In this document: piece after piece, positions 1-10,683 of the stretch | Position numbering within the stretch: the first letter of the stretch is position 1 | How the letters are laid out: every line of letters begins with the position of its first letter | NCBI RefSeq assembly: GCF_030297175.1 | Contig: NZ_AP028070.1 | Location: 1,984,001-2,048,000 of the forward strand | Direction: 5' to 3' | DNA length: 64,000 nt | Source of the DNA: Marinobacter sp. LA51 | GTDB taxonomy: Bacteria; Pseudomonadota; Gammaproteobacteria; Pseudomonadales; Oleiphilaceae | The notes under the pieces: model-generated | What the model saw: the letters and a program-made list of their open reading frames with translations, nothing else | What the model was told of the DNA's origin: nothing | Databases searched by the model: none | Position numbers and translations under genes: made by a program

Positions 1-394
1 TGAACTCGAAAGCGCAGGCTACCAAGGGGACCCCGAGCGTGGTGCCCTTCATGGCGACCAGGGCATCCTTCTCGCCAGTTGTTTTCTGGGCGTGTGACAG
101 CCGGTCTTTGTAGCGTTTGCTGTCTTTGAACTTCAGGCGATCCCATGGCTCCAGATCGGCTGCAATTTCATGCCGATCTTCAGGATCCAGGAAAACATCA
201 AGTCGACGGCGGGCGTGGACCCGAAGATGATGATTACACTTGGGGCAGACGTCGAGATTCTTCTCAAGCTCTGGCTTGTACAAAAATGCACCGCACTTGG
301 GGCACTTCTTCCATAGGCCTTCCGGCACACCGGTTCGTTGCTTGGATTCCGAGCGAATCTTGCTCGGCATAATCTTGTCCAGCCAGTTACTCAT
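1..394 (-). CDS. accD: Acetyl-CoA carboxylase carboxyltransferase beta subunit (N-terminal part)
   Basis: Partial gene: 131 codons are present and the C-terminal part lies beyond the left edge. AccD and AccA form the carboxyltransferase that moves the carboxyl group from carboxybiotin to acetyl-CoA, giving malonyl-CoA for fatty-acid synthesis. The start MSNWLDKIMPSKI is typical of the family. A four-cysteine zinc ribbon is visible as CPKC at residues 31-34 and CPKC at 50-53. The gene follows trpA after 44 bases on the same strand and is probably the last visible member of the truA-trpFBA-accD run. Nothing looks damaged. Confidence 0.96.
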   Translation of the reverse strand, partial: MSNWLDKIMPSKIRSESKQRTGVPEGLWKKCPKCGAFLYKPELEKNLDVCPKCNHHLRVHARRRLDVFLDPEDRHEIAADLEPWDRLKFKDSKRYKDRLSHAQKTTGEKDALVAMKGTTLGVPLVACAFEF

Positions 395-438
395 GATTTC
401 ATCCTGTCCTTTGATGCCAGTTGGCCTGTCCCTGTCAC

Positions 439-1251
439 TCAGGAGCTCAGGCCATCCAAAGCCTCACGCATCGGGTGGAGCAGATCCGTCAGCGCTCGCT
501 TAAGCTGGTCGGTATCTGCCTGGTTTCTAGCTATTGTATCTACCAGGACGCTACCAACAATTACACCATCGGATACCCGCCCCACCGCAGCAGCTGTGTG
601 AGCATCCCGAATACCAAAACCTACCGCTACCGGAAGCGCCGTAAGTTTATGGATATGATCCACGCGACTAGCGACTTCGTCGACGTTGATTTTCGCGGCC
701 CCAGTTACACCATTGAATGAAACATAGTACACATAGCCGGATGAGTGCTCGCTGATCGCACGAATACGGTCGTCGGTGGTGGTTGGCGACAGCAGGAAAA
801 TGGCATCCAGGTTGCGCTCAGTAAACAGCGGTGCCACGTCGTCCGCTTCCTCGGGCGGTAGATCCACCGTCAGGACTCCGTCGACACCAGCATCAACCGC
901 AGCGTCGGCAAAGGCTTCATAACCCATCGCTTCCATCGGGTTGAGATAGCCCATCAGAACGATCGGCGTTTCGCTGTCTCTGGTACGGAATTCCTTGACC
1001 ATGGCAATGACCTGGCGCAGCGACGTCCCATGTTTCAGGGCACGCTCACAGGCCAGCTGGATAACCGGACCGTCGGCCATGGGATCGGAAAACGGCACGC
1101 CCAACTCGATGATGTCGGCACCTGCAGCCACCAGGGTGTGCATCAGCCCTACCGTTGCATCGGGATGCGGGTCACCGGCGGTGATGTAGGGAATAAGTGC
1201 CTTGCGACCTTGTCCTTTCAGGGCCTCGAGGGTCCTTTCAATTCGGCTCAT
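439..1251 (-). CDS. trpA: Tryptophan synthase alpha chain
   Basis: A 270-residue TIM-barrel protein, the usual length, that cleaves indole-3-glycerol phosphate to indole and glyceraldehyde 3-phosphate and passes indole to TrpB. The catalytic pair is visible as Glu49 in [11 protein letters not shown] and Asp60 in MADGP. The reading frame is open further upstream to 1299, but the start at 1251 ([11 protein letters not shown]) has an AGGAG ribosome-binding site at the right spacing and matches family N-termini. It lies 19 bases downstream of trpB on the same strand, so the two subunits are almost certainly co-transcribed. Confidence 0.97.
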   Translation of the reverse strand: MSRIERTLEALKGQGRKALIPYITAGDPHPDATVGLMHTLVAAGADIIELGVPFSDPMADGPVIQLACERALKHGTSLRQVIAMVKEFRTRDSETPIVLMGYLNPMEAMGYEAFADAAVDAGVDGVLTVDLPPEEADDVAPLFTERNLDAIFLLSPTTTDDRIRAISEHSSGYVYYVSFNGVTGAAKINVDEVASRVDHIHKLTALPVAVGFGIRDAHTAAAVGRVSDGVIVGSVLVDTIARNQADTDQLKRALTDLLHPMREALDGLSS

Positions 1252-1270
1252 GCCTGCTCCTGTAACTTCT

Positions 1271-2491
1271 TCAGATCTCGATGCCTTCAAGCTTGGCAAC
1301 CGTGTTGATGTCTTTATCGCCCCGACCGGACACGTTGATCACGACGGTTTGATCTTTGTCCATAGTAGCCGCAAGTTTGATGGCATAGGCCACCGCATGG
1401 GCTGTTTCCAGTGCCGGCATGATCCCTTCTACACGGGTCAGTTTACGGAACCCTTCCATAGCCTCATCGTCGGTGACGGACACATAATTGGCACGACCGA
1501 TGTCTTTCAACCAGCTGTGCTCAGGTCCCACACCCGGGTAGTCAAGACCGGCACTAACGGAATGGGTGCCAGCGATCTGGCCATTCTCATCTTCCATCAA
1601 GTAAGTGCGGTTGCCATGAAGGACACCGGGGCGGCCCGCGCACAGGGGAGCAGCGTGCTTGCCGGTTTCAATGCCCAGACCACCGGCCTCAACACCGTAC
1701 AACTGAACAGATTCGTCAGACAGGAATGGGTAGAACATACCGATAGCGTTCGAACCACCACCTACACACGCCACCAGGGCGTCCGGAAGTTTACCGGTTT
1801 TCTCCAGCGCCTGGCGGCGAGTTTCACGGCCAATGACCGACTGGAAATCACGAACCAGCATCGGATACGGGTGCGGACCGGCGACCGTGCCAATGATGTA
1901 GAAGGTTTCGTCTACGTAGGATACCCAGTCGCGCATGGCCTCGTTCATCGCATCTTTCAACGTGCGAGTGCCACTTTCAACCGCGTGCACTTCGGCGCCC
2001 AGCAGCTTCATGCGGAACACGTTCAGCGACTGGCGCTGCACATCCTCGGCCCCCATGAAAACGTGACACTCCAGGCCAAGACGGGCACACACGGTTGCGG
2101 TCGCAACGCCGTGCTGGCCGGCGCCGGTTTCGGCGATGATCCGCTTTTTACCGAGAAAGCTTGCCAGCAACGCCTGGCCGATGGTGTTGTTCACCTTGTG
2201 GGCGCCTGTGTGGCAAAGATCTTCACGCTTCAACCAGATCTGCGCACCACCGGTTTCCCGGGTCAGTCGTTCTGCGAAATACAGTGGCGTGGGCCGACCG
2301 ACATAATCCGCCAGCTCTTTGTCAAAGCGGGCCTGGAACTCGGGGTCGTTCTTCAGCATCTTGTATTCTTTCTCGAGCGTCATCAGGGAATCCATCAACG
2401 TCTCGGATACAAACCGTCCGCCAAAGGCCCCAAAGTGACCCCGTGCATCCGGCAGCGCGCTCAGCATTTCTTCAGTCAATTTCTCAGACAC
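1271..2491 (-). CDS. trpB: Tryptophan synthase beta chain
   Basis: PLP enzyme of 406 residues that condenses indole with serine to make tryptophan. The PLP lysine is Lys99 in [10 protein letters not shown], and glycine-rich phosphate-binding segments such as [10 protein letters not shown] are intact. The frame is open to 2629, but the N-terminal extension is not family-like. A GTG start at 2491 ([10 protein letters not shown]), preceded by AGAGG, fits the family length. With that start, trpB overlaps the end of trpF by 8 bases, which points to translational coupling. It belongs to the truA-trpF-trpB-trpA run. Confidence 0.96.
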   Translation of the reverse strand: MSEKLTEEMLSALPDARGHFGAFGGRFVSETLMDSLMTLEKEYKMLKNDPEFQARFDKELADYVGRPTPLYFAERLTRETGGAQIWLKREDLCHTGAHKVNNTIGQALLASFLGKKRIIAETGAGQHGVATATVCARLGLECHVFMGAEDVQRQSLNVFRMKLLGAEVHAVESGTRTLKDAMNEAMRDWVSYVDETFYIIGTVAGPHPYPMLVRDFQSVIGRETRRQALEKTGKLPDALVACVGGGSNAIGMFYPFLSDESVQLYGVEAGGLGIETGKHAAPLCAGRPGVLHGNRTYLMEDENGQIAGTHSVSAGLDYPGVGPEHSWLKDIGRANYVSVTDDEAMEGFRKLTRVEGIMPALETAHAVAYAIKLAATMDKDQTVVINVSGRGDKDINTVAKLEGIEI

Positions 2492-3101
2492 GGTGAACCT
2501 CTTTGATAAAGTCGGAAATTTTTTGGAAATCCTTGATACCTTTACTGCGCTCCACACCACCACTGACATCAACGGCCCAGGGTTGCACCTGCTCGACAGC
2601 GCGGAACACGTTATCAGAAGACAAACCACCGGCCAATATAAGCGGAAGCGGCCTTTCTGACGGGATCAGATCCCAGTTGAATGACTTCCCCGTTCCTCCG
2701 TAGTGATCGGGGTCCCAGGCATCCACAAGCAGGCCTGCGGCCTCGTGGTACCGGGCAAAGGCCTGAATCACTTGTTCGCGATTCTGAACCCGTATGGCCT
2801 TGATCCAGCGACGCTGAAATTGGCTGCAAAACTCGGGGCTTTCATCCCCGTGAAACTGGAGCAAATCCAGAGGCAGATGAGAAAGCGCCTCTCTCACCTC
2901 CTGCTCCGTCGGATTTACGAACAGGCCGACAATAGAAACGAAGGCCGGAACCGATCGAATCAACCTCTGGGCATCCGCGATGCTGACCGCACGTGGGCTC
3001 GACTCGTAAAAGACAAAGCCCAGCGCATCAGCCCCGGAGGCTACCGCTGATTCCACGTCCTCGGTGCGCGTCAGGCCACAAATCTTGATTCGCGTACTCA
3101 T
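2484..3101 (-). CDS. trpF: Phosphoribosylanthranilate isomerase
   Basis: A 205-residue TIM-barrel enzyme of tryptophan synthesis that performs the Amadori rearrangement of phosphoribosylanthranilate. The catalytic base Cys8 in KICGLTR and the acid Asp127 in LLVDAW are present, with GGTGKSF and LAGGL phosphate-binding turns. The ATG overlaps the truA stop codon as ATGA, and its own end overlaps trpB by 8 bases, so translation is probably coupled through all three genes. Usual length, no anomalies. Confidence 0.97.
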   Translation of the reverse strand: MSTRIKICGLTRTEDVESAVASGADALGFVFYESSPRAVSIADAQRLIRSVPAFVSIVGLFVNPTEQEVREALSHLPLDLLQFHGDESPEFCSQFQRRWIKAIRVQNREQVIQAFARYHEAAGLLVDAWDPDHYGGTGKSFNWDLIPSERPLPLILAGGLSSDNVFRAVEQVQPWAVDVSGGVERSKGIKDFQKISDFIKEVHRV

Positions 3102-4006
3102 GCCTGTTGTACCGGTTGCTTCGGGTGAATGTGGGTTGGCGGTATTGGTCGGTTCTCTGATCGATCAAACCAGGGTCGTAAAAATCCTGGCCCGCACTCA
3201 GCCTGAGGGATACCAAAATGACCGGGGTAACCAACGTCGACAAGGTACAGGCCATGCGGCGGCGCCGTGACCCCCGCCACAGTTCTGTCTCTTGCCCCTA
3301 GTATGTCATGAATCCATTGAGTCGGCTTCTGCCCTGCACCAACCGCCATCAAAGCGCCCGCTATGTTCCGTACCATATGGTGCAGAAACGCGTTTGCCTG
3401 AACGTCTATTACGACAAAGTTGCCTTTACGGGTTACCGCGATCCGCTCCATATACCGGATTGGTGTGCGGGACTGGCACCCCGCCGCCTGGAACGACGAA
3501 AAATCATGCTCGCCCAACAAAGCCTGTGCGGCTTCATGCATTCGGTCAGCATCGAGGGGACGGAAGGTCCAGCTGACCTGACCTCGTTGGATGCCGGGTC
3601 GAACCGGATGATTATAGATAACGTATCGATATCGCCGATAAACGGCAGAAAAGCGGGCGTGAAAATCTTCAGTGCCATTACCGGCCCAATGGACAGCAAT
3701 GTCACTGGGCAAGGCGGTGTTGATGCCCATCACCCAGGAGCGAAGACTCCTGATCGACGGGGTTTCAAAGTGGGCAATCTGGTAGCTGGCATGCACACCG
3801 GCATCGGTTCGCCCGGCACAAACCAGATCCACGGGATGATTCGCAACTTTGGCAACCGCAGCCGCCAGGTTCGCCTCCACCGAGCGTACTCCGGATTTCT
3901 GCTGCTGCCAGCCGTGAAAATCGCGTCCATCATATTCAAATGCAATGGCGACCCGGCCGTTACCAATTTCAATATCCGTGGTGAGTTGTTGAGGTTCGAA
4001 GAACAA
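3098..4006 (-). CDS. truA: tRNA pseudouridine synthase A
   Basis: TruA isomerises uridines at positions 38-40 of the tRNA anticodon arm. The catalytic motif [11 protein letters not shown] carries the nucleophilic Asp68. [13 protein letters not shown] near residues 24-36 is the family N-terminal signature. The start is uncertain: the only plausible in-frame initiators are TTG at 4006 (302 residues) and weaker non-ATG codons just downstream, and no strong ribosome-binding site is visible. The C-terminal tail ([11 protein letters not shown]) is short and variable. The stop codon overlaps the trpF start. A strong fimV terminator lies immediately upstream, so truA needs its own promoter or readthrough. 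Confidence 0.93.
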   Translation of the reverse strand: MFFEPQQLTTDIEIGNGRVAIAFEYDGRDFHGWQQQKSGVRSVEANLAAAVAKVANHPVDLVCAGRTDAGVHASYQIAHFETPSIRSLRSWVMGINTALPSDIAVHWAGNGTEDFHARFSAVYRRYRYVIYNHPVRPGIQRGQVSWTFRPLDADRMHEAAQALLGEHDFSSFQAAGCQSRTPIRYMERIAVTRKGNFVVIDVQANAFLHHMVRNIAGALMAVGAGQKPTQWIHDILGARDRTVAGVTAPPHGLYLVDVGYPGHFGIPQAECGPGFLRPWFDRSENRPIPPTHIHPKQPVQQA

Positions 4007-4030
4007 GCGCCTATCCGAAAAAAGTCATAC

Positions 4031-4086
4031 TGAAAAAAACAAAGCGCCGGCTTGTGTCGGTCAAGTACCCGACGGCCGGCGCTTTT
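4031..4086 (-). terminator. Intrinsic terminator of fimV
   Basis: A 10-bp GC-rich stem pairs aagcgccggc (4042-4051) with gccggcgctt (4075-4084). On the minus strand it is followed by a U-rich run (TTTGTTTTTTT, 4031-4043). It lies just after the fimV stop and before truA, separating the two transcripts. Confidence 0.85.
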
Positions 4087-4111
4087 ACCTGAATGACTCG
4101 ATTATAACGAA

Positions 4112-7100
4112 TCAGGACAGATTTTTAAGGAGATCCTGTGCTTCACCTTTCTGCTCGTCATCTCCTTCCAGCGCAACTTCCTCAAGGATGTCGCGGGCAC
4201 CATCACTGTCGCCCATCTCAATGTAAGCGCGGGCCAGATCCAGCTTGGTCGCCGCTTCATCGGTCCCAGCCAGGAAATCGAAGTCATCTTCGTCTCCCAG
4301 CTCACTCTCATCAATATCGATTGCAGCGGATTTAGACGTATCTTCGCCCACGGTTTCTGAAGCCACCGGCAGTTCGATGTTGTCGTCGTCACTCGCCAGT
4401 GACTCAGGCTCACCCAGGTCATCCAAGGCACTCAATTCTTCCAGCTCCTCGGTGCCTGCAATTTCGTCCTCCGGGCTATCCGCTTCGGTCTCCCCAAGAA
4501 CATCACCTTCGGCAAGCGTATCCTCAAGGTTCAGCTCATCATCCAGCGCAGGCGTCTCACCTTCCTGAGGATTGGCCGAGTCTGCGGAATCAGAGAACTC
4601 TTCCATAAGTGCCAGATCCTCATCCGAAACGTCCAGTTCAAGATCGTCGAGGGAAGACTCTTCCATTTCTTCGCCTCCAAGCTCGTCGTCTTCGCCCGCC
4701 ACCTTGTCTAGCTCGGCATCTAGTTCGTCGAGGAAAGACTCGTCGAGGGAGTCAACATCCGACTCGCCGGACTCCGACTCAGTGCTGGACACTTCTTCGC
4801 TTGCACCAACCTCAAGAGCATCTGTCTCAGGCTTTTCATCAAGAGCGCTATCGAGTTCCAGCTCAAGATCGTCAGCTTCATCGCTCTCGCTCAATTCCAA
4901 CGAGCTCTCATCTTCGAGATCGATTTCCAGCGCCGAGTATTCGTCGTCGCTCTCTAGGTCACTCTCTAGGTCACTCTCTAGAGAGGTTTCGAGCGAAGAC
5001 TCCTGGTCTGCATCGACCTTTTCTTCCGAATCCAGAGAAATTCCCGACAGATCGTATTCGATCATGCCATCGTCGTTCTTCTCTTCAGCAGTCTCTTCAG
5101 CTGCCCCTTCAGAAAGGTCTTCAGCAGACTCGTCTGACCCCATGACTCCGGCATCGGCCGACTTTTCAGCAGACTCTACTTCATTGAGATCGAAATCAGC
5201 GAAGTCTGTATCCAGTTCACCAAATTCGTTCTCAATCTGCTCTTCCTGCTCTGAATCGTACTGGTCAGCCAGTAGCTCATCCGACAGTTGCATCTCGTTG
5301 TCATCAGATGCTGCCGTTTCAGTCTCCAGCGACTCCGCGCTGCCAAATGAATCGGATCTGAGTTGTGACTCGAGATCGTCAATGCTCGGCATTGCTTCCG
5401 CTTCGTCCAGTTGAGCTCTCAGCGCTGTTGCAGAAGCCATTGCCTGATCGTCATCCAGCGCAGCGATCTCACCAAACTGCTTTTCAAAAGAAGCGCGATC
5501 CTGACTGTCGGCATAGACTCCCAGCAACTTCAGGCGCAGATCGGTGCGGCTTGGCTCTCGGGAAATCGCAGTCTCGAGAGTCTGAGCGGCCTGATCGTGC
5601 CGGCCATAGGCAATGTAGGTTTCGGCCTCGGCCAGCGGGTCGTCGGCCTGCTCCGGCTCCTCGTCATCCAGGCTCAGTTGGAAGGAGTCGCTGTCATCCT
5701 CGGGCTCACCATTCAGCTGCTCGTAAAACGCCTTTTCACGATTGGCGTTCCTTCGAGCCAAGAGCAGCAACAGCAGCAACAGAACGATCAGGCCACCACC
5801 AACTGCGATCTGATAAATGGCGTTGTTAGTAATGGAGTCGAAGATGTTACCCAATAAGCCTTTGTCGGCAGCTGGTTGCTGATTGGCCGGCTGCGGCTCC
5901 GGCGCCGCTTCTTCGGATGCAGCTTCCGGAGCGACAGGCTGTGCCTCTGCACCCTCTGCCTGCTCAGGCTCAACGTCAACCTTGGAACCTTCATCTGCAG
6001 CTTCGGCTTCAGCGGTTTCGCCTGCTGGCGCCGTAACTGATTCCTCAGTGGCCGCAGCAGATTCGCCGTCCGCGGCATCACCTACCGGCTCCGCTCCACT
6101 TGCATCGGCAACCACCTGATCCTGCCCAGTGGCTTCGGCTTCATCTGCCTCAGGAGTGCCTTCTGTGCCAGCGGCACCCTCGACAACACCTTCCGGCGCA
6201 TCGGCTGCTGCGGTTTCACCAGACTCTCCAGCCATCTCCTGCATTTCTGCCAGCTGACTATTCTTCAGCTCGAGCAATCGCTGCAAAGTCTCAACCTGCT
6301 CTTGCAGATCATCAACGCGGGTGTTCAGCTCTTCATTTTCACGGCGGGCACTTTCAAGCTGCTCCATCGCAACCGCACTACCGGCGTCGGCACCGCCGGC
6401 AAGCTGACCATCGCCACCCGCAGAGCCGCCTTCAGTTGCTTCGCGACTCTCTTCATCCGAGACAAGAAGCTTGAGCTCATCACCGCCAGCTGCTACTGCC
6501 GATTCCGGTGCCGCCTGAGGCTGGCTTGGGGCCGTGGCGTCAACGGTGCGCTTTGGCGTCTGGAATTCAGTGTTCTGCTGGCTGACCGCACGGGTCGCCT
6601 GGGCTCGCGTGCGTGACTGGATCTGATCCAGTGTCGGCACCCGCAGAACCTCTCCCCGCTTCAGGCGATTTATGTTTCCGCCAATAAAGGCATCGGGATT
6701 CAGATCCTGAAGGGCAAGCATCACCTGCTGCATCGACACCGAGTCGTTAGGCCTAACTCGCGAGGCGATGGTCCAGAGGGTATCGGAGGACTGGGTTGGG
6801 CCCAGGGTAGTACCCTGGTAGCCACGGCTCAGGGATTGCTGAGCCTGAGTCTGGCGACGAACAGATTCGTTGCTTCGCGTAGAGGTGGGCTGCGGCTGGA
6901 CTGAAGTAACCGCTGGCGCACTGACCTGCTCCTGAACACCGGAATCTTCAGCGTATACGGGAGGATCCACCAGTACGGCGTATTCCCTCATCAACCTTCC
7001 GCTTGGCCAAGTCATCTCAAGCAGAAAGTTCAAATATGGTTCACGCAAGGGCTCCCTGGACGACACATTGACCGCCAGCGACCCATCGTTTTGTGTAACA

Positions 7101-7351
7101 ACCTGGAACCTGAGTTTACTCAGAAACTGGTTGCGGCTGAGTCCAACCCTTTCATAGGCAGATTCGGGGGCGACGTTCACGAACACGTCCCCGGGATCTA
7201 CTCCTCGACTTTGGGGCAGAACTATCTCTGCATCCAAAGGCTCGTTCAGGTAAGACTGAAGTTCAATTTCTCCCAGCCCCAGGGCTTGTGCGACGCTGGA
7301 GCCAAGCCCTCCCGCCAGAGCCAGGGCAACCGCAAGCTTGCGTACCTTCAT
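4112..7351 (-). CDS. fimV: FimV, polar inner-membrane hub protein
   Basis: A 1079-residue FimV homologue; in Pseudomonas, FimV (TspA/HubP family) organises the cell pole, type IV pilus assembly and type II secretion. A signal peptide spans residues 1-23 (AQA cleavage). It is followed by the FimV N-terminal domain (24-125), a LysM peptidoglycan-binding domain (about 188-241), a coiled coil (328-373), an Ala/Glu-rich linker, one membrane helix (512-532, a leucine run), a TPR-like segment (575-630), a very acidic Ser/Asp/Glu/Leu-rich cytoplasmic region, and the conserved FimV C-terminal helical domain (about 1023-1079). The start has AAGGA upstream. Its position between asd and truA is conserved in related bacteria. 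The acidic region contains a recent tandem duplication at 4951-4986. Confidence 0.96.
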   Translation of the reverse strand: MKVRKLAVALALAGGLGSSVAQALGLGEIELQSYLNEPLDAEIVLPQSRGVDPGDVFVNVAPESAYERVGLSRNQFLSKLRFQVVTQNDGSLAVNVSSREPLREPYLNFLLEMTWPSGRLMREYAVLVDPPVYAEDSGVQEQVSAPAVTSVQPQPTSTRSNESVRRQTQAQQSLSRGYQGTTLGPTQSSDTLWTIASRVRPNDSVSMQQVMLALQDLNPDAFIGGNINRLKRGEVLRVPTLDQIQSRTRAQATRAVSQQNTEFQTPKRTVDATAPSQPQAAPESAVAAGGDELKLLVSDEESREATEGGSAGGDGQLAGGADAGSAVAMEQLESARRENEELNTRVDDLQEQVETLQRLLELKNSQLAEMQEMAGESGETAAADAPEGVVEGAAGTEGTPEADEAEATGQDQVVADASGAEPVGDAADGESAAATEESVTAPAGETAEAEAADEGSKVDVEPEQAEGAEAQPVAPEAASEEAAPEPQPANQQPAADKGLLGNIFDSITNNAIYQIAVGGGLIVLLLLLLLLARRNANREKAFYEQLNGEPEDDSDSFQLSLDDEEPEQADDPLAEAETYIAYGRHDQAAQTLETAISREPSRTDLRLKLLGVYADSQDRASFEKQFGEIAALDDDQAMASATALRAQLDEAEAMPSIDDLESQLRSDSFGSAESLETETAASDDNEMQLSDELLADQYDSEQEEQIENEFGELDTDFADFDLNEVESAEKSADAGVMGSDESAEDLSEGAAEETAEEKNDDGMIEYDLSGISLDSEEKVDADQESSLETSLESDLESDLESDDEYSALEIDLEDESSLELSESDEADDLELELDSALDEKPETDALEVGASEEVSSTESESGESDVDSLDESFLDELDAELDKVAGEDDELGGEEMEESSLDDLELDVSDEDLALMEEFSDSADSANPQEGETPALDDELNLEDTLAEGDVLGETEADSPEDEIAGTEELEELSALDDLGEPESLASDDDNIELPVASETVGEDTSKSAAIDIDESELGDEDDFDFLAGTDEAATKLDLARAYIEMGDSDGARDILEEVALEGDDEQKGEAQDLLKNLS
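4951..4986 (-). repeat. 12-bp tandem repeat in the fimV acidic region
   Basis: The unit tctctaggtcac occurs twice exactly (4951-4962 and 4963-4974) and a third time partially (tctcta, from 4975). On the coding strand it specifies repeats of Leu-Glu-Ser-Asp around residues 789-801, with the same CTA leucine codon in each copy. Nucleotide identity between copies indicates recent duplication, and the 12-base unit keeps the frame. Confidence 0.8.
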
Positions 7352-7663
7352 GCTTTTTCCTTTCCAGTCTCCGTTATTCGTTACTGCTTTAATAAAACAG
7401 AATCGGACGAGGTTGGATGACTTCCGTCTGGATAGTTCTAGTTATTATGTCGTGTTATTAACGTTCGATCCGGCAAGTATTGTTGATAATGTCCCTTTAA
7501 TCAATCAATCAGCCGCATTCCTTGTACCATTTTGTATCAACCGCGCGGAACTCCCTAGCGCCCTTGAAAATAACAGGGGCGAAGACTGAAATCAGCCTTC
7601 GCCCCTCTTCCGGTTCTCAGAAACCGGACACAGTTGGCATTAATCGCCAACCCGTAACATTTC
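7352..7663. other. Non-coding region between asd and fimV
   Basis: A 312-base gap. The left half, upstream of fimV on the minus strand, is AT-rich and must hold the fimV promoter, although I could not identify one confidently. The right half contains the asd terminator hairpin at 7575-7606. I see no convincing small gene here. Confidence 0.7.
7565..7606 (-). terminator. Intrinsic terminator of asd
   Basis: Long hairpin: aggggcgaag (7575-7584) pairs with cttcgcccct (7597-7606), and the inner ctga/tcag also pairs. On the minus strand it is followed by a T-rich stretch (GTTATTTTC). It lies about 60 bases after the asd stop. Confidence 0.75.
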
Positions 7664-8779
7664 TTAACGTTCCTGCAGGATTCGCAGCATGCGCCTCAGC
7701 GGCTCAGCAGCGCCCCACAGCAACTGGTCACCCACCGTAAAGGCAGAGATATACTCCGGCCCCATGGCTAGCTTCCTGATCCGACCGATCGGAACGCTGA
7801 GGGTTCCCGTGACCTTGGCAGGCGTGAGCTCTTCCATAGTGGCATCGCGATCATTGGGAATCACTTTAACCCAATCGTTCGCCTTCGCCAGAATCGACTC
7901 AATTTCCTCGACCGGCACGTCCTTCTTGAGCTTGATAGTCAAGGCCTGACTGTGGGAGCGCATCGCACCGATACGGACACAGATACCGTCGATCGGGATC
8001 GGGTTGTCGCTGCGACCCAGAATCTTGTTGGTCTCAACACCGGCCTTCCACTCTTCCTTGCTCATTCCGTTGTCGAGCTGCTTGTCGATGAACGGAATCA
8101 GACTGCCGGCAAGCGGCACATCGAAGTGCTCAGTCGGGAACTCACCGGAACGCATGGTTTCGGTAACCTTGCGATCAATTTCCAGAATGGCGGACGACGG
8201 ATCGGCCAGCTCGGATTTCACGCTGCCATGCAAATCACCCATCTGGTTAAGCAGTTCCCGCATGTTCTGGGCACCGGAACCGGAAGCGGCCTGATAGGTC
8301 ATGGGAGAAACCCACTCGATCAGATCCTGTTCAAGCAGACCACCGAGAGCCAGCATCATCAGACTGACGGTGCAATTACCACCAACGTAATCCTTAACAC
8401 CCTTATCCAGGGCCGAATCGATCACATTGCGGTTAACCGGATCCAGCACAATCACTGAATGGTCGACCATGCGCAGGGTCGATGCGGCATCGATCCAGTA
8501 GCCCTGCCAACCGGCATCGCGCAGCTTCTGGTAGACCGCCGAGGTGTAATCCCCACCCTGGCAGGTAACGATAACATCGAGCGTTTTTAAGGTATCGATA
8601 TCGAACGCGTCCTGGAGTGGAGGCACCCCGTCCTTGCCAACGTCCGGCGCCGGTTTACCGGTCTGCGACGTTGAGAAAAATACCGGATCGATATCGGCGA
8701 AATCGTTTTCGTCACGCATGCGCTGCATGAGGACCGAGCCCACCATGCCACGCCAACCTACAAGTCCAACTCGCTTCAT
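7664..8779 (-). CDS. asd: Aspartate-semialdehyde dehydrogenase
   Basis: A 371-residue NADP-dependent enzyme that makes aspartate semialdehyde, the branch point to lysine/diaminopimelate, threonine and methionine. It is the gammaproteobacterial type: the N-terminus [17 protein letters not shown] binds NADP, Cys136 in GGNCTVSL is the catalytic nucleophile, and the histidine lies in [10 protein letters not shown]. The frame is open upstream to 8884, but the start at 8779 has AAGG at good spacing and gives the family length. It lies 126 bases downstream of leuB and probably shares its transcript, ending at the hairpin near 7575. Confidence 0.97.
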   Translation of the reverse strand: MKRVGLVGWRGMVGSVLMQRMRDENDFADIDPVFFSTSQTGKPAPDVGKDGVPPLQDAFDIDTLKTLDVIVTCQGGDYTSAVYQKLRDAGWQGYWIDAASTLRMVDHSVIVLDPVNRNVIDSALDKGVKDYVGGNCTVSLMMLALGGLLEQDLIEWVSPMTYQAASGSGAQNMRELLNQMGDLHGSVKSELADPSSAILEIDRKVTETMRSGEFPTEHFDVPLAGSLIPFIDKQLDNGMSKEEWKAGVETNKILGRSDNPIPIDGICVRIGAMRSHSQALTIKLKKDVPVEEIESILAKANDWVKVIPNDRDATMEELTPAKVTGTLSVPIGRIRKLAMGPEYISAFTVGDQLLWGAAEPLRRMLRILQER

Positions 8780-8905
8780 GTGCGACCTTTGAACCTCTTT
8801 TATGCCCGCCCTCAGCCCTTTTCGCTGGCTGGGACAGGATGGGTGATCCCGCGGCAGCCGCATCGTGGTGCCGTCGGGTCTCAAATAATCGGGACAGGCG
8901 CCTGC

Positions 8906-9979
8906 TTACAGGGCAGCCAGTACGGCTTCACCCATTTCACGGGTCGAGACCCGTTTGCCGTCATCGGACATGATGTCAGCTGTACGCAAGCCCTGATCCA
9001 ACACCTTGCTGACCGCTGCCTCAATAGCCTCCGCGGCTGCGTCCTCACCCAAGCTGTAACGCAACATCATTGCGGCACTCAGGATGGTCGCCAGCGGATT
9101 GGCAATGCCTTGCCCGGCAATATCCGGGGCTGAACCGTGGCAGGGTTCATACATACCCTGCTTGTCTGAGTTCAGCGACGCCGATGGCAACATGCCAATA
9201 GACCCGGTCAGCATAGCTGCTTCGTCAGAAAGAATATCACCAAACATGTTGCCAGTCACAATCACGTCGAATTGCTTGGGTGCGCGAACCAGCTGCATGG
9301 CGGCGTTGTCCACATACATATGAGACAGCTCGACATCCGGGTACTCCCGACACAGATCGTTCATGATTTCGCGCCACAGCACGGTCACTTCCAGGACGTT
9401 GGCCTTGTCCACGGAGCACAGTTTCTTGCCCCGCTGCTGAGCCGCCTCAAAGGCCACACGACCGATTCGGCGAATCTCGGATTCGGTATAAGCGTAAGTG
9501 TTATAGCCCTGGCGCTCACCGCTCTCAAGTTCACGAACGCCTCGCGGCTGACCAAAATAGATGCCGCCGGTCAGCTCTCGCACGATCATGATATCCAGAC
9601 CAGACACCACCTCGGGCTTCAGTGACGACGCCGAGGCCAGCTGGGGATACAGGATGGCCGGCCGCAGATTCGCAAACAGCTCCAGATTCGAGCGCAGGCC
9701 CAGCAAGCCCTTTTCCGGTCGCTTTGCCATCGGGAGGCTGTCCCACTTCGGGCCGCCAACTGCACCCAACAGGATGGCATCGGCTTTTCTGGCACTCTCC
9801 AGTGTTTCCGTGGGCAGCGGCGAATCGGTCGCATCGATGGCAGCACCACCGACCAGACCCGATTCAAAGCTGAGCCCCAACCCAAATTTTTCGTTTACTT
9901 TTTTCAGTACCTGTTCCGCTTCGGCAACGATTTCGGGACCGATACCGTCGCCCGGCAGCATTAATACGGTTCTGGACAT
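8906..9979 (-). CDS. leuB: 3-isopropylmalate dehydrogenase
   Basis: A 357-residue NAD-dependent oxidative decarboxylase of leucine synthesis that converts 3-isopropylmalate to 2-oxoisocaproate precursor. The N-terminal [20 protein letters not shown], the central YVDNAAMQL and the Asp-rich metal site in [10 protein letters not shown] are all present. The start at 9979 ([10 protein letters not shown]) is chosen over the longer frame because AGGAAAGG precedes it. It lies 39 bases after leuD in the leuCDB operon. Confidence 0.97.
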   Translation of the reverse strand: MSRTVLMLPGDGIGPEIVAEAEQVLKKVNEKFGLGLSFESGLVGGAAIDATDSPLPTETLESARKADAILLGAVGGPKWDSLPMAKRPEKGLLGLRSNLELFANLRPAILYPQLASASSLKPEVVSGLDIMIVRELTGGIYFGQPRGVRELESGERQGYNTYAYTESEIRRIGRVAFEAAQQRGKKLCSVDKANVLEVTVLWREIMNDLCREYPDVELSHMYVDNAAMQLVRAPKQFDVIVTGNMFGDILSDEAAMLTGSIGMLPSASLNSDKQGMYEPCHGSAPDIAGQGIANPLATILSAAMMLRYSLGEDAAAEAIEAAVSKVLDQGLRTADIMSDDGKRVSTREMGEAVLAAL

Positions 9980-10018
9980 AATCCTTTCCTGTGTCAGATC
10001 TACTTCAGTCAATAAGAA

Positions 10019-10666
10019 TCAGTTTCCGGCGCCAAACAACCAGGGCGCGGTCTGTCGACGCTGCTCTTCGTAGGACTTGATCACATCGGCTTGCTCGAGA
10101 GTGACGCCGATATCATCGAGGCCATTCAGGAGGCAGTGGCGACGGAAGTCATCAACCTCAAAATTGAAGGCCTCACCGGCAGGCGTGGTGACCGTCTTTG
10201 CCTCGAGATCAACCGCCAGTTGATAGCCCTCTTGAGCTTCAGCCTCAATGAAAAGCTGATCAACAAGTTTTTCTTCCAAAACAATTGGTAACAACCCATT
10301 CTTAAAGCAGTTGTTATAAAAAATATCGGCAAAGCTGGGAGCAATGATCACTCGAAAACCATAGTCTTCCAGCGCCCAAGGGGCGTGCTCACGGCTCGAG
10401 CCACAACCAAAGTTAGTGCGGGCAAGCAGCACACTGGCGTTTTTATACCGATTCTGGTTAAGCACGAAATCCGGATTGATCGGCCGCTCGGAGCAATCCT
10501 GGTCCGGCTTTCCTTCATCCAGATAGCGCAGTTCATCAAACAGGTTCGGCCCAAACCCGGTCCGCTTGATGGATTTCAGAAACTGCTTGGGAATGATCAT
10601 GTCCGTATCCACATTGGAACGGTCCATGGGGGCCACCAGGCCCTGGTGTTGCTTTAATGCGCGCAT
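10019..10666 (-). CDS. leuD: 3-isopropylmalate dehydratase small subunit
   Basis: A 215-residue swivel-domain subunit that pairs with LeuC to isomerise 2-isopropylmalate to 3-isopropylmalate. The family signatures [13 protein letters not shown] near the N-terminus and [13 protein letters not shown] in the middle are visible. A good AGGAG site precedes the ATG. It lies 17 bases after leuC, so the two subunits are co-translated from one mRNA. Confidence 0.97.
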   Translation of the reverse strand: MRALKQHQGLVAPMDRSNVDTDMIIPKQFLKSIKRTGFGPNLFDELRYLDEGKPDQDCSERPINPDFVLNQNRYKNASVLLARTNFGCGSSREHAPWALEDYGFRVIIAPSFADIFYNNCFKNGLLPIVLEEKLVDQLFIEAEAQEGYQLAVDLEAKTVTTPAGEAFNFEVDDFRRHCLLNGLDDIGVTLEQADVIKSYEEQRRQTAPWLFGAGN

Positions 10667-10683
10667 GGTCTCTCTCCTGTGGC

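Noticed and set aside
1202-2506. Long open frame (434 codons) on the plus strand
   Set aside because: It lies antisense to trpB, which has clear family motifs and catalytic residues; the opposite frame is a by-product of GC-rich codon use.
439-3101. Possible trp leader peptide/attenuator
   Set aside because: The trp genes are preceded directly by truA with overlapping reading frames; there is no leader region or tryptophan-rich short peptide.
4572-5414. 280-codon serine-rich plus-strand frame
   Set aside because: Mirror image of the Asp/Glu/Ser-rich coding sequence of fimV; low complexity and no ribosome-binding site.
5763-5782. CAG/CAA-rich microsatellite-like run in fimV
   Set aside because: It encodes the leucine run of the FimV membrane helix on the minus strand; composition alone explains it.
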